A DNA stretch of 64,000 nt from Phoronis australis. Lineage: Eukaryota > Phoronida > Phoronidae. The translations under genes were made by a program, and so were the position numbers. The stretch is taken from assembly GCA_002633005.1 (NCBI GenBank), contig NMRA01000003.1, positions 1,854,727-1,918,726 of the forward strand. Direction: 5' to 3'. Below, one piece after another: positions 1 to 13,058 of this stretch; positions within the stretch are counted from its first letter, which is position 1, and every line of letters begins with the position of its first letter. The notes under the pieces are model-generated. The model had not been told where the DNA came from. It did no database searches and saw only the letters and a program-made list of their open reading frames with translations.

Positions 1-750
1 CAGAATTCTTAGGTAAAAAGGACTTACAAAATTGCAGACACGTTTTGATCCTAATAGAATAAAGAACAAATTCTAATTGGTGGTATTTAACAGCAAACTC
101 TGAAAAATCGAGATTTCTTAGAAAAAAGGCAGTCCCGTGATTACGAACATATTGGCATTGTTTTGGACAAATTATAATTTTGAAATCATCAAAGATTTGT
201 ATTAGTTTGGTGGATTAATCATTAATTCTTAAAAATTATTTAAAATTGTTCCTTGATATCAAAAGTAGTCAATTACCATGAATTGTGCTGCATACAGTAA
301 TCAATGGTCAAATGTCTTCAAGTATCTTTGATTTCTACCCATGATTCCTTGTTTTTGTTGAAGCGTTGATTAGCACAAGCACATTTTGAGCTTGAAAATG
401 ATGTCGGTGTTTGTAGTCGGATGGGTTTTTTTTCCGTTCACTTTTTTCATTAAGATCACATCTTCCACAGATGATAATCTGGTCCCAGTTGTATGAAAGT
501 AATACACCATATAGCAATAATGACGTCACATTATCGTTCGCCACGTTGTTATTGTTGAACAATGCACCTGACGTCGTGCAACAATCAAACTTGTCCAGCG
601 GATAATTGTGAAGTTTTATGCAACCCAGCCCTGATCTGGTTTTAGTTAGACAGTACATTGATAATGAAACTTGAACCCATGGGTGGGTTTCATATTAGGG
701 GTCTCAACGTTATTAAACCTGTCTAAAATCTGTGCCAACTCTTTTTTCAG
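1..750. other. Dynein heavy chain intron, 3' part
   Basis: No coding exon is visible here. The stretch ends in a pyrimidine-rich acceptor (TTTTTTCAG, ending at 750), so it is read as the end of an intron of the dynein heavy chain gene. A small inverted-repeat element occupies 478-637 (separate entry). The only long open frame, on the minus strand, lies mostly over that element and has no recognisable protein similarity. Confidence 0.6.
478..637. mobile_element. MITE, CAGTTGCAT-type terminal inverted repeats, copy 1
   Basis: About 160 bp with imperfect terminal inverted repeats: the left end reads GGTCCCAGTTGTATGA and the right end, on the other strand, CAGGGCTGGGTTGCATAA. The interior (TGACGTC, CACGTTGTTATTGTTGAACAA, CAGCGGATAA) recurs nearly base for base at 44002-44157. 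There is no coding capacity. I infer a non-autonomous DNA transposon and cannot name the superfamily. Confidence 0.65.
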
Positions 751-3700
751 CTGGATACTTTCCTAGATTCACTGATAACCTATGACAAGGAAAACATCCA
801 CGAGAATTGCTTGAAAGCTGTCCAGCCCTATTTGAAGGATTCCAACTTTAACCCTGATCTCATTCGCACCAAGTCATTCGCTGCAGCAGGCCTTTGTGCA
901 TGGGTTATCAACATTGTCAAGTTCTACCAGGTGTTCTGCATGGTGGAGCCTAAACGTCAGGCACTAGCCGCAGCTAATGCAGAGTTAGAGGCTGCCCAGG
1001 AGAAGTTACGGCTAATCACAAACAAGATTTCACAGTTGGAAGAGACCTTGGGAAAATTGACGAGTGAATTTGAAAATGCCACTGCGGAAAAAATGCATTG
1101 CCAAGAAGAGGCTGATGCCACTAATAACACCATTAACCTGGCCAATAGATTAGTAGGGGGACTGTCTTCAGAGAAAGTGCGCTGGAGTGAAGCGGTCAGC
1201 ATGTTCAAGATCCAAGAATCAACCCTGCCTGGTGACATTCTTCTGGCTTCTGCATGCCTCTCTTACTGTGGTTGTTTCACACGAAACTACCGTCAGTCTT
1301 TGATGGAACAGCATTGGTTGCCTTACTTACAGGAGTTGACTGTGCCCATACCTATCACTGAGGGTATTGATCCCCTCTCACTGCTGGCTGATGATGCTGA
1401 CCGTGCTGTGTGGAACAATGAAGGCCTGCCTAGTGACAGGATGTCTTTTGAAAATGCCACCATTCTAACGAATGCCATACGATGGCCATTGCTGATTGAT
1501 CCTCAGCTGCAGGGAATCAAGTGGATAAAGAACAAGTATGGTTCTGATCTGAGGGTGATTCGCCTTGGGCAGCGTAACGCTCTGGACATTATAGAGGCTG
1601 CTGTAACTGGTGGTGAGGTGGTGCTGATTGAGAACCTTGGCGAGACCATAGACTCTGTACTGGACAATGTGGTGGGCCGTAACACTGTCAAGAAAGGTCG
1701 CGCGATAAAGATCGGGGATAAAGATGTGGAATACAACAAGGACTTCCAGCTCTTACTGCATACCAAGTTAGCTAACCCTCATTACAAGCCAGAGATCCAG
1801 GCTCAGACAACTCTGATCAACTTCACCGTGACCAAGGCTGGTCTGGAAGAGCAGCTTCTTGCTGGTGTGGTGTCCAAGGAACGTCCAGACCTTGAGGAGC
1901 TGAAGCTGGAGTTGACCCACCAACAGAACCACTTCAAGATCACACTAAAGGAACTGGAGGATTCACTGCTGGCACGGCTCTCATCAGCTGATGGCAACTT
2001 CCTGGGAGATGACACATTAGTGGAGAATCTGGAGACGACCAAGTTGACGGTGGCTGAGATAGAGACTAAGGTAGATGAGTCAAAGAACACTGAAGTGAAG
2101 ATCAACGAGGCACGGGAGAACTACCGTCCAGCTGCCGGCCGGGCTGCTGTACTCTACTTCATACTCAATGACTTGTACAAGATTCATCCTATGTATCAGT
2201 TCTCACTCAAGGTATGGAGTACAATCATTACACCCACCACAGTCACCACTCAGACCACACCCACCACAATGGCTACACTTGCCATAGTCACTACACCCAC
2301 CGCAGTCAGATCACCCACCACAGTTGCCTCACCCACCACAGTTCAGTACACCCGCCGCAGTCACTACACAACCCCACATTCAGCACACACGCAACAGTTA
2401 CTATACCCCCCTCCCCACAGTCACTACACCCCCACACTAACACAGCCACTACACCCGCCACAGACATTACACCTGCCTGCCACAGTCACAACACACCCCC
2501 ACAGTCANACCACAGCCTCCATATCCCCCACAGTCACCACACCCACCACAGTCACCACACCTGCCACAGTCAATGCACCCGTTACAGTCACTACACTACA
2601 TACCCCTCAGTCTCTACACTCCTCACTGTCACTACACCCACTACAGTCACTACACCTCCACTGTCACTTCACCCACCACAGTCACTAAAACGTACCATCA
2701 CAGTAGCCACACCCACCAGTCACCATACCGACCACAGTCACTACACCTGCTACAGTCACTGCACCCGCTGCAGTTGTTACACCCGCCACAGTTGCTTTGC
2801 TTATCATAGTTCCTGGTGGTCACCACATTCCACACAGGTGCCTCACTCTCCAGTCATCACACTTGTCAACTACTACACTCGACAGTCGCTGCAATCGCCA
2901 CATTCCTCACAGTCACCACACCCACTACATTCTCCATGGCTCATTCATGTGTGACTAGAATTTAGCAGTGAATAGGTCTCGTCAAGGGCTAACTGAAGTG
3001 CATTGTTTGTTTGTGTTTAAAGGTACCTGAAACATATTGTGGATCATGACATTTTCTTGTCCATTCTGTCTGACAGTGTATGTCTTACTAGTGCTGTTTT
3101 TTCCACAGGCTTTCAACGTTGTGTTTAAAAAAGCTATAGAAAGAGCCGAGTCAAGTGAAGATGTCGCCCACAGAGTTGTAAACCTGATCAACAGCATTAC
3201 ACTCAATGTATTCCTGTACACCAGGCGAGGACTATTTGAACGAGACAAGCTCATATTCTCTACACAAATGGCACTCACTGTAAGAAGTATACAAATATTC
3301 TGCATTATATATGATGCGAACATGCAGTAGGCATGTGAGCAGTTTGCTGTATTGAAGCTTTTAAAACACTTTTGCAGGACCTATTCAGAGGATGTAACTT
3401 TAATGTAATTGTGGAACCTCAAAACAAGTGCAGTAGATCCAGTTACGTATACTTAATTAGAAATTATCATATTTACAATGTAGGATTAATGTATTTGATT
3501 TATCCTGACCATTGTACCTTCAGTGTTTTCTGCTAAGCCTTGTTTTCTCTATTTACTATAGATCCTGACTGAGAAAGGTGTGATTGATCCCGTTGAGCTG
3601 GATTTCCTGCTGCGTTTCCCTGCCCAACAAAATGTGGAGTCACCTGTTGACTTTCTCAGCATCGTGTCTTGGGGAGGCATCAAAACTCTGTCGGAGATGG

Positions 3701-6700
3701 AGGACTTTCGTGGTCTGGACCGCGACATTGAGGGCTCGGCGAAACGCTGGAAAAAGTTTGTGGAGAGCGAGTGCCCAGAGAAGGAACGACTGCCTCAAGA
3801 GTGGAAGAGTAAACCTCTTATGCAGAAGTTGTGTATCCTCCGATCTGTCAGGCCCGACAGAATGTCTTATGCAATGAGGTTGACATTTTAAACTTAGCAT
3901 TATTCATGAGGAACTTTTGTTCAAATACTGGTGACTGAAAGAGTTTTTGATGTTCTCAAACCACTTGTATCAAATTCTTATACCTTTGTGAAAGAAAACA
4001 TATCGCGTGACATCAGTACAAAGTTGATATTTGGTTGCTATCATTAAAGCACTTAAAACCACCATTCACCATCTTTTGACAAATGGCAACATTGTGAACA
4101 TCATTAAACTTTCCTTTATGGCACTGTACATCACCACCATGAATTCAATAGCCCGAAAACAAGAAACCTGAAAAAAGTAGAAATTGGTGATTTTAAGCAC
4201 TTTAAATCAATGTCTTCTCAACATCACTTTGCTTCATTGACATCCTTTTGCCAAAAGAAATCTGACATCTAAAAGACATTTTTAATAGTTTTTGGTCATG
4301 ACCAAATGTAATACTAAAGGGGCCAAGGGGAATCCTGTGTGCTGATGTAGTCCATGTTAACTCACACGTCTAACCCACCCACCTCTGACTGAAATAATAT
4401 CACTTTTTGGTTCCATATGAGTGTACTTAAATATTCTCATTAACTGTGTTGGCCATCCAGTGTCCCCATTTAGTTTTTTGCTACCACCTCATCATCGAGC
4501 TCCCCCTTGTGTCAGCTGGGACGGCACTTGCCAAAGTATACCTTGTGTGTGTGTGAGAGAGCTTGAAACCTGTTAACAGTTATTGGGGTCTGTATATCTG
4601 TGTTCAAATGGCGAACATGGTTTGTCCTAATTAGGTTTTTTAATCAGGTGCTAGTCTTATGTGTATCTCCAAATTGGTTTGTTAAGTTATCAAATTTGTT
4701 ACAAGGTTTTTTTTTATCTTAAGTGGCTTAAATTTACCGGACTTGTAAGCACCTCAGTGGGAAGTCTACTTTTGTAATTAAACATTGCTTGTGATCATAC
4801 TCAAATGGCATGAGGAAGCTCTGGCATAACTGCTTCCACGTTATGAATTCTCTCACCTTCTGAGTGACAGCTAGCTCTCCCTGTCTACCAAAGTGGAGCT
4901 TAATTGTAAGAATGCTTGGACTCTTGACAAAGCATCTTGCTTTTCATTGTTCACAGTCAATATTCTGATTGCCTCTTGTTTTACATCTGATTCTTGGTAC
5001 ATTGAATTCAGAGATTTCGTTTCGGAGATGCTGGGCATAGTCTATGTCGAGGGCCGTCACGTGACTTTCTCCGAGTCGTTTGAGGAGTCCGGACCTGCCA
5101 CACCTATCTTCTTCATTCTATCCCCTGGTGTTGACCCTCTCAGTGGTAAGACACACCCTTATAATCTTAAAGAGTTTTACAAGTGAAATGTACAAGGTTG
5201 CCATGGTATTTTTGCTACGAGCACCATGAGAGGCAGCAAGTTTTCCTTAAGATATCGTATGTCAAACAATGCATTGCATTTGCACTTAATTGCCCTAGTA
5301 GACAGTCTTGGTTGTATTTGGTGGCAACTTTTAATGTGTGGTCACCTACGGGTCATCCCTGACGATGTCTTGAGGGAAAAACCTGACAATTTTACTGTAT
5401 GTGTGAAAGAACTGACCTTTTTATTGCTTAAAACTAGGCTCTACATGTTGACTTGGCACATCATTTTATTCACTGAGAATAGCCACGAGCAATAACAAAC
5501 TGTCACTTCCTATATTGCAATAACAAAATTCACTTTTGAATTTTGCATTGTCTTGGATATAGTGATACTTAAAATATTTAATTTTAAATAGAAGTAGGCA
5601 TTTTAATGTGCTGCCAACACAAATTAAATTCTCACATTTTGTTGGCAGTATGGTTTTTAGAAGAACAACTAACTTATGGCCAATCGTAAGTAAAACGAAA
5701 ACACTTGAACAAGTTGAATAAGTTACAAATGGCAATGGTTAATTTCAGATGTTGAAACACTTGGAAAGAAGTTGGGATTCACTGCTGACACTTGCAAGTT
5801 CCACAATGTGTCTCTTGGACAGGGTCAAGAGGTGATAGCTGAAGAAGCGTTGGCCACTGCTTCCTCACAAGGACATTGGGTAGTGTTGCAGGCAAGTCAA
5901 TGGAATGTGACTGCAACAAAAAGGGTGAAATAAATGAGGTTGGATGTCCGCATATTCTGCGACTGACTGAGCAGACAGCATGGTTTTTCTTGGCAATCTC
6001 TTGAGTCAAGACTGCACCTCAGTCTTTGTGATTTTATTTTTTTTCTTTGCACCTCAGTCTTTGTTTTTTTCTTTGGATTATTTTTTTTTTCTTTGGACTG
6101 AAGCAGTCGTTGTCTAGGGATCTAACTGGATTCAGTTCGATTTCAAGTGAAAAAAATAGATCTTGGTCACTGGACGGTCTTGCTGAGGACTGTCAGCAAT
6201 AACTGGTGTATCTTTTGTTGTTGCTACAGTTATGACAAGTCATGATGATGCTTTCAGAATGTGCACTTGGTGGCTAAATGGCTGCCTACGCTTGAGAAGA
6301 AACTGGAGCACTATGGTGAAGATGGCCATCCTGACTACCGTGTGTTCATCAGTGCTGAACCAGCTGTAATGAATGAGAACCACATCATACCACAGGGCAT
6401 CCTGGAGATGGCAGTCAAGATCACCAATGAACCACCAACAGGGATGCATGCCAACCTGCACAAGGCACTCTACAACTTTGACCAGGTCAGCTGACATATT
6501 ACTTCTTCTCAATGATTCTAACTTTAAGTGATCAAAATGTCAGAATTAGGACACGAATTGCACAGCACAAGCAGTTGACACACTCAAATCTTGATCAATA
6601 CATTCACTTAATTGTTTAATATATAGCAGTATTTTCCGTGTTGTTGCCAACAGGACACTTTGGAGATGTGTGCCAGAGAGACAGAGTTCAAGGTCATCCT

Positions 6701-8776
6701 GTTTGCTCTGTGCTACTTCCATGCCATTGTCTGTGAACGGCGCAAGTTTGGTCCACAAGGCTGGAACCGTATCTATCCATTCAACACGGGTGATCTGACT
6801 ATCAGTGTGAACGTACTGTACAACTACCTGGAGGCCAATACTAAGGTGCCATTTGAGGACTTGCGCTATCTGTTTGGAGAGATCATGTATGGAGGTCATA
6901 TCACAGATGACTGGGACAGAACACTGTGCAAGACTTACCTCCAGGAGTACATGGTGCCTGAAATGGTAAGGTAGTAGACTGGCTGCTTGTCGTTGGTTAA
7001 CGCTTGTTGGTAGCAAGGTATTGCACTGATGGGTAATGGTTACAAGTATTGCTCTTTTGTCATCAAATTATGTTCACACACCATGCATAGATTACTCAGT
7101 CGACAGTACTGTGCACCACCACCACCACCATCATTATCTTAATGCGTGTCACATATACTATTTACAGTTGGAGGGTGAGCATGCTCTAGCGCCTGGATTC
7201 TTTTTACCACCGAACTTGGATTACAAAGGTTACCACAACTACATTGATGAGGAGCTGCCTGCTGAGAGCCCAACACTTTATGGACTCCACCCAAATGCCG
7301 AGATTGAGTTTTTGACGAAGGCATCTGAAACATTGTTGAGAACTGTGTTTGAACTGCAGCCCCATGTATCAGGGGCCGTAGGATCTTCAGGTGCTAGTAG
7401 GGATGAAATGGTGAGCACTGTCAACACACTTTTTGTGCCCTGGTATACTTATGTGGGTGCCTATTGGCATCTGGCATCTTAACCTCTTCCAAGGTCTTTA
7501 TCAAGTTTGGCAGATGTTGAGCTGATGACAGATTATGACGACTTTATGACGGATCTGTGTTGTGCACCCTGAGCAACAATTTTAATTAGTTTTCTGCATT
7601 TGCCTCTATCTGACAAGTTCTTCAATGATTTTTAGGAACATGATGCGTTGTTCACCAACTTGGTCTGTGGTAACTTTAGAGTGAGTGCTGAAAGGCAGAC
7701 AAATTACATTAAATGAAACTGTGCATAATTATTACTCAAAGTGGCTCAATTTGTAAATGGACAATGACTTGGAACAGACCAGAAGCAATTAAATTTCTTC
7801 AATTGTTAGGTCACATGAAATATTAATGTTTCAGATCAAGGCTAAAATTGATGAAATCCTTGAAAAGTTGCCAGAAGAGTTCAATATGGCTGACATCATG
7901 CTGAAGGTTGCTGTGGAAATTAGGACTCCATACACTGTGGTGGCGTTTCAAGAGTGTGAACTGATGAATTCCCTTGTGTCTGAGATTAAAAAATCACTAC
8001 GCGAATTGGATCTTGGACTGAAGGTAACCTTTTATTGCGTACATTATTTGGCTCTCCACGTACAAGTTCAAATCATGATTGTCATGTTGCTGTTGTCCTG
8101 TGTTTTTATGTATCTCATTGGAAGAATGGTCCCCTTCATTTAATTGCTGTCATTTCAGGGCGAGCTGACCATCTCTGCTCACATGGAAGAGTTGAGTAAC
8201 TCTTTATTCCTTGATAGTGTGCCAGACAGGTGGACCAAGCGGGCCTACCCTTCACTTTTTGGCCTGGCTCACTGGTACTCAGACCTACTATCCCGTGTTA
8301 AAGAACTAGATTCATGGACCACAGACTTCTACCTGCCAGCTGCAGTCTGGTTAGGAGGCCTGTTCAATCCACAATCTTTCCTTACTGCCATCATGCAGCA
8401 GATGGCTCGTAAGAATGAATGGCCTCTTGACAAGATGTGCCTGCAGTGTGATGTCACTAAGAAGCAGCGTGAGGATATGCAAGCACCACCAAGAGAGGGC
8501 GCATACATATCTGGTCTTTACATGGATGGTGCCAGGTGGGACATCCAGACAGGACTCATAGCTGAAAGCAAGTTGAAAGAACTGGCACCAGCGGTACCAG
8601 TCATCTTCATCAAGGCTATTCCTGTTGACAGACAGGACACGAGGAATCACTATGCCTGTCCTGTATACAAGACCAAGATGAGGGGACCCACATTTGTGTG
8701 GACATTCAACATGAAATCTAAAGAGAAACCCAGCAAGTGGATTCTGGCCGGGGTGGCTCTACTGCTACAAGTTTAG
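751..8776 (+). CDS. Axonemal dynein heavy chain, outer-arm beta type (DNAH9/11/17-like), C-terminal 1271 residues, 5' partial
   Basis: ATP-driven minus-end motor of the ciliary outer dynein arm. Ten exons join in one frame: 751-2211, 3109-3279, 3562-3878, 5012-5145, 5749-5891, 6258-6485, 6654-6965, 7168-7410, 7835-8023 and 8159-8776 (stop TAG). The first exon opens at the distal end of the microtubule-binding stalk ([16 protein letters not shown], then VEPKRQAL) and runs through the returning stalk coiled coil into AAA5 ([16 protein letters not shown]). The exon at 5012 carries the AAA6 core ([14 protein letters not shown]). The last exons form the C-terminal domain, ending [12 protein letters not shown] as in DNAH9/11/17. 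The motor's AAA1-AAA4 and the tail lie left of the window. Several internal fragments look like open frames of their own because exons read into introns. One intron uses a GC donor. The family is clear; which of the three paralogue lineages it belongs to is not. Confidence 0.95.
2219..2905 (+). repeat. Minisatellite of CACCACAGTCACTACACC-type units in a dynein intron
   Basis: Roughly 690 bp of degenerate 12-18 bp units built on CACAGTCACTACACCCAC, starting right after the donor of the first dynein exon. Unit lengths and bases vary. The array leaves long open frames in more than one phase (Thr/Pro/Val-rich or His/Ser/Thr-rich), which come from repeat periodicity and not from genes. An unresolved base (n) at 2508 suggests assembly difficulty. 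Confidence 0.9.
3879..5011 (+). other. Dynein intron without further features
   Basis: Intron between the exons ending at 3878 (donor AG/GTTGAC) and starting at 5012 (acceptor ATTCAG). I see no exon, TIR element or tandem array in it. Confidence 0.6.
5892..6257 (+). other. GC-AG intron in the dynein gene
   Basis: The upstream exon ends TTGCAG at 5891 and is followed by GCAAGT, a strong non-canonical GC donor. The acceptor is CTTTCAG ending at 6257. The join keeps the dynein frame (HWVVLQ then NVHLVAKW), as in other beta heavy chains. No GT donor nearby gives the same join. Low-complexity T-rich sequence fills about 6030-6110. Confidence 0.85.
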
Positions 8777-8966
8777 AAGACTTCTCAAATTGACATGGAT
8801 GCTAATATGGCGGATATAAACATTTATGTACATTAGTCACTTATTCTGTTTATTCGTGTTTTTGAAGAAATTCCAAAAAGTGCATTTTGTTAAATTTCTT
8901 GGTTCTAAAGTCTTCAAGTTACATAGCTAATAGTTGATTGAATGTCACACTCATCAATTTTGATTC

Positions 8967-8972
8967 AATAAA
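8967..8972 (+). promoter_or_regulatory. Candidate poly(A) signal of the dynein gene (proximal)
   Basis: AATAAA about 190 bases after the dynein stop. A second AATAAA lies at 9233-9238. Either could serve; the proximal one abuts a 20-bp tandem array. Confidence 0.5.
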
Positions 8973-9055
8973 ACAGGGTATATTTACCATTCACAGGGTA
9001 TATTTACCATTCACAGGGTATATTTACCATTCACAGGGTATATTTACCATTCACA
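8973..9055 (+). repeat. 20-bp tandem repeat, four copies
   Basis: Four identical copies of ACAGGGTATATTTACCATTC, followed by a short fifth start (ACAG). Perfect identity suggests recent expansion. It begins immediately after the proximal AATAAA of the dynein gene. Confidence 0.95.
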
Positions 9056-12000
9056 GCTTCGCTTCAGATCACTAAAATCAATGTCTCTCTTTGTACTTCG
9101 AATTTGATCTCTTTATTTCCCATTCTTCAAAAATTTGGACATGTGTATGAGGATTTCATTTTTACTGGTTTCCCGTTAGGCTGACGAGTCTCATATACAT
9201 ATTTGTATAAATTTGAAGGCAGGCATGTTATAAATAAATGCAGTTTAACTGTGCCACAGTTTTACTGATTCCAAAGAATAGCTTTGCAAACTCAGTATGG
9301 CAACATTCAGGATAAGGGTCATGCATTCAACACAGAAGACAGCTAAGCTCCTGTGATTTATTTCCAATATACCACTTTTCAATGAGGAACCCAGTTCAGG
9401 TAAAAATTGGCGGCCACATGATGATCATCCAAGGGTTGGAGTTTGGTAATGCGATCACCTAGCCCATTCAGTCCATCTGCTTGGGCCGAGTCACTTATGT
9501 AAGACATCTCATTATGTCATAAAGTTATAGGTGCCTATTGACTGTTGGCAGCCCAGCCAGATGGCTCTGTATAGGGTTGGCAGGGAATGGAATAATTGAA
9601 ACTTGCGTTTCAGTTTACAAATTTAACTGTGGTTTGGCTTTAATTTTTACCAGTACTAGGTTCATCATGTAACCCAGTATGTACCTAGCTTCAGTCCAAA
9701 AACTAAATTTGGACTGGTTATTCACTTGATTTCTAAGCTTGCAATGAGCTTACACTGCTGGAGTCCTTGCTGGCTTGCCACATTAAATCATTACAGGCCA
9801 AGCATACTGTAAGCTCTTTCCAACCCCACAAATCACTTCTCACCTGAGAAAGAAAAAGCCGAGATTTTAGGCAGAAAATGATGTAAATGAAAACCTTGTC
9901 TCTTTCACGGAACGCTGGTTAATTATTAGAACTAGTGAGCTCAATAAAACTTGTTTTTTTGCATTATTTCATGGTTTTTGAAAATGAACTTCAAGTGTCA
10001 GAAAATATTTTTATTAACACAACAAGCAAATCATTACAAATTTGCAAACAGCCCTCAATATAAAGTCACATATATGGCTAGTTAAAATACATACAATATC
10101 ACTTAACTACCAATAAGTTGTTTGCCAAAATAAGGATTATTGCAGACATTTGACTTTGAAAAACTGGATGATAACTTCAGGATCCAAGTATCGCCCAGGA
10201 GGAATAATTTGATCCAATAGATAGAAACCTGTTTTGACATATAAAACAACAAAAGTTAGATTACAAACTCCACTTAGTTTTATGGCAGAACATGGGAGCA
10301 TAGCCAAATTGAAAATAACGAGCTAAACAACCACCTGAACACTGGACTTGTGATCTTTAACACTCTGGAAAGATTCCAGACAGTTTTTAACCCGGCAAGT
10401 TAAGATTTTTTCACAATTACACGGACGTGCATCAAGTGGATTTCACCAGAATGTTTTAAGAGAGTAGTTTCTCTTTTGTTGCAACTGTTCACCTCAATCA
10501 TAAGTTTGGCTCAATATTCACAAACGGGCACTAAGGTTGAAAGTCCAGTCATTACCGAAGATGGTATTTGACATGTCACTGCAAATGCAATACTACGCTT
10601 ATATCAGAGTGAAATGTTGCAACTAATGTTGATAACTTTTCATGTTTGGACTGAATGACAACCTTCAAAAACCGCGTTATGTACTGCAAATTGAAACGGA
10701 AGTTAGAACCATGTTTGCCAAGTCAAGACTTGCAATCTGCCTCAGATGCCCATTCAGCAGAAAAAAGGTTGGTTGTCTGCTACAAACGCATGCTGTCGAA
10801 ACTACGTTACATTTTATTATATATTCAAAAGCAATTATTGGTCGCCTAACCATAGTTTAAGATTCTCATTTATCCAGAGGCAACTTCACCAACACGTTCG
10901 TTGTAACAGAAGTTAGTTGTAACCAAATCAACGTGTATACCATCCAGTAAAGTAGGCTAGGGACTTGTGGAATTGAACGTTTTAAGTGAGCAAACACACA
11001 TAGTAACAGTTACACTCTTAATACCAAGAGATTCTTGATATTGACAATGTGTTCCATTACCAAAAACATTTATTTTCCAATAGACATTTTTGGAAAGAGG
11101 GAGGCGTTGCCTGTGCAATGGATCCTAGGAAGTCATTCCCTCACAACAGATGAAAGACCTACATTCCCAGAAAACAGGTGGCAAGAATAAATATGTCCCA
11201 CATATCTACTCAAGGCGAACATAAAGGAAAATTGCCACTAAGGGACACACCAGTGGTCAAAAATGTCAAAATGCTTGCTCGTGCCATACAACCCAGCAAG
11301 GGGTTTTGGAGATACACAAGAGGATTGACAGACGGGGACGACAATATAAAATGCAGATGGTGCCCCCCCCCCACCCAGGAGCATAAATTGTCCTTTCTTT
11401 TTGCAGTTATATAATTATCCATTCATACTCCATTCCGAGAGGTCCACATCAATTGTCCTCATTGCCTAACCGAACTTTAAATATGCCACTGAGTATGCTT
11501 TCATGCTTGCCAGTAGATGTCACTTGTTGCACTTTGCTGTCTGTTGATGGCAGTGTAAATCTGGAGTCATCTCAGATATTCTGTCGCCCACACAGAGGCT
11601 GGTGTTTTTACATTGCGCAAGGTCCATGTCAAACCACCAAGACCACTAGGAAAATTGAACATGTTAACTTTTGGCGGTTTTCCCTGGTCCTCACAGTTAA
11701 TTGTGGATTCTTGAAAATGGTCGAGTACCAGAAAACACCTCAGTAACAACTTCAGTCTTATGACCGAGTAATGTTTACAACACATGTAATACACAGAACA
11801 TGTGCTGTCATACATAGTCAATGTACAAAATCACAATATGGTTGGTTAACAACACAAGACAACATTTCTAGCTAGGACAAACAAATTTGAATCCTTTTTA
11901 CAAAAAGGAATATGATACAATTAGTTCCGATAAAATTTTCTTGCATGTGAAAGCGATGCATATTTGAGCAGTTCAACAAAGCATAATTTAATTAAGAGTT

Positions 12001-13058
12001 GGGAATACATACATGACAATTTAAATGAACACATACCAGTACGAATAGCTAGTGACTAGATAAAGTAATACATACAAATGATTATACATCTTATTAAAGA
12101 CAATTTAAGCCGCAGGGTGATTATGAAGTGAATGTGACTAAACGTTTTGCTAAAATATCTTCAGACTGAATAGTTCTACCCATACCTCATGTAGATAAAT
12201 GTGTAACCTTAATGCCTTTGAACGTCCACTTCACATCAAGTTCACTCATCCTTGTAAATGCCCACCCCTTAATTTAAAATAACTCAAACACCCATGCTCT
12301 CGGTTATAGGCCTCACGAATTCTAACATGTCATCCATGTTTTTTTTAATTTCACCAACTAAAAACCAACACCATTCACTAACTGGATACTTTTAATTGAT
12401 TGTACATCCAGGTGTTTTCCTCAGCTCTTAAATGTGAAGTAACACATATCAATGCAACAATCTGAACATCATTTAATAGGAAAGCAATTACTGGTTTTGT
12501 TGACATTACCCTAATAAAAAATACAGAGCCTTGGAGAATAAACTTGTCTGCATTAATTTCTGCATGTCTGACGCATATTTAATAACTAATCAACAACAGA
12601 AACAGAGTGACGTGGACGGCTGAGCAAAGAGCCCAAATCTTGGTTCAGCATTCACTTCCATTGAGCAAACATAAACCACTATGTTTAACAGTGAGTCACT
12701 AAAAACATCTTTTCAAGCACAAACGCAGTTTAAAAACCACTTTCTGACATTCACGTTTCTCAATTTCAATGCTCTGGGCGTTAACAAGGACGAACAGTAA
12801 ATAACGGTGGTAGACTGAGTAATCACCCGTGTTAACAGGCTAATGAGAATAGCTCTCTCAAACCATAAGAGCAACTCACTTAAAGAGTGCTGCACAATGA
12901 TGGTGCTTGTATTTGAGGGTGCTTAAAGTCTTCTTCAGCATCTTATTTGGCCCAATTCCTCTTCTTGGTACCACCTCGTATGATAAACCTTGCTTTGAAC
13001 ATAACTAGTTAAAAACGTCTGATAGAATTTGCCTTATGTAAACACAAGGCGCTGGGTG

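Larger units (their letters stand above)
8777..13058. other. Interval between dynein stop and GID4 stop (converging 3' ends)
   Basis: Tail-to-tail interval holding the dynein 3' UTR and, presumably, a long GID4 3' UTR on the minus strand. Contents I can name are two plus-strand poly(A) signals, a 20-bp tandem array, and a partial copy of the dispersed CTCF-motif repeat near 11178-11380 (core TGCCACTAAGGGACAC). Minus-strand AATAAA candidates occur far from the GID4 stop (for example 11069-11074), so the GID4 3' end is undetermined. Open frames here are short and unrecognised. Confidence 0.55.

Noticed and set aside
2214-2954. Long His/Ser/Thr-rich open frame
   Set aside because: It is a frame through the CACAGTCAC minisatellite inside a dynein intron; periodic DNA keeps frames open and there is no homologous protein.
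7108-7135. Run encoding polyhistidine before a dynein exon
   Set aside because: A short CAC microsatellite in the intron upstream of the acceptor at 7167; not part of the spliced frame.
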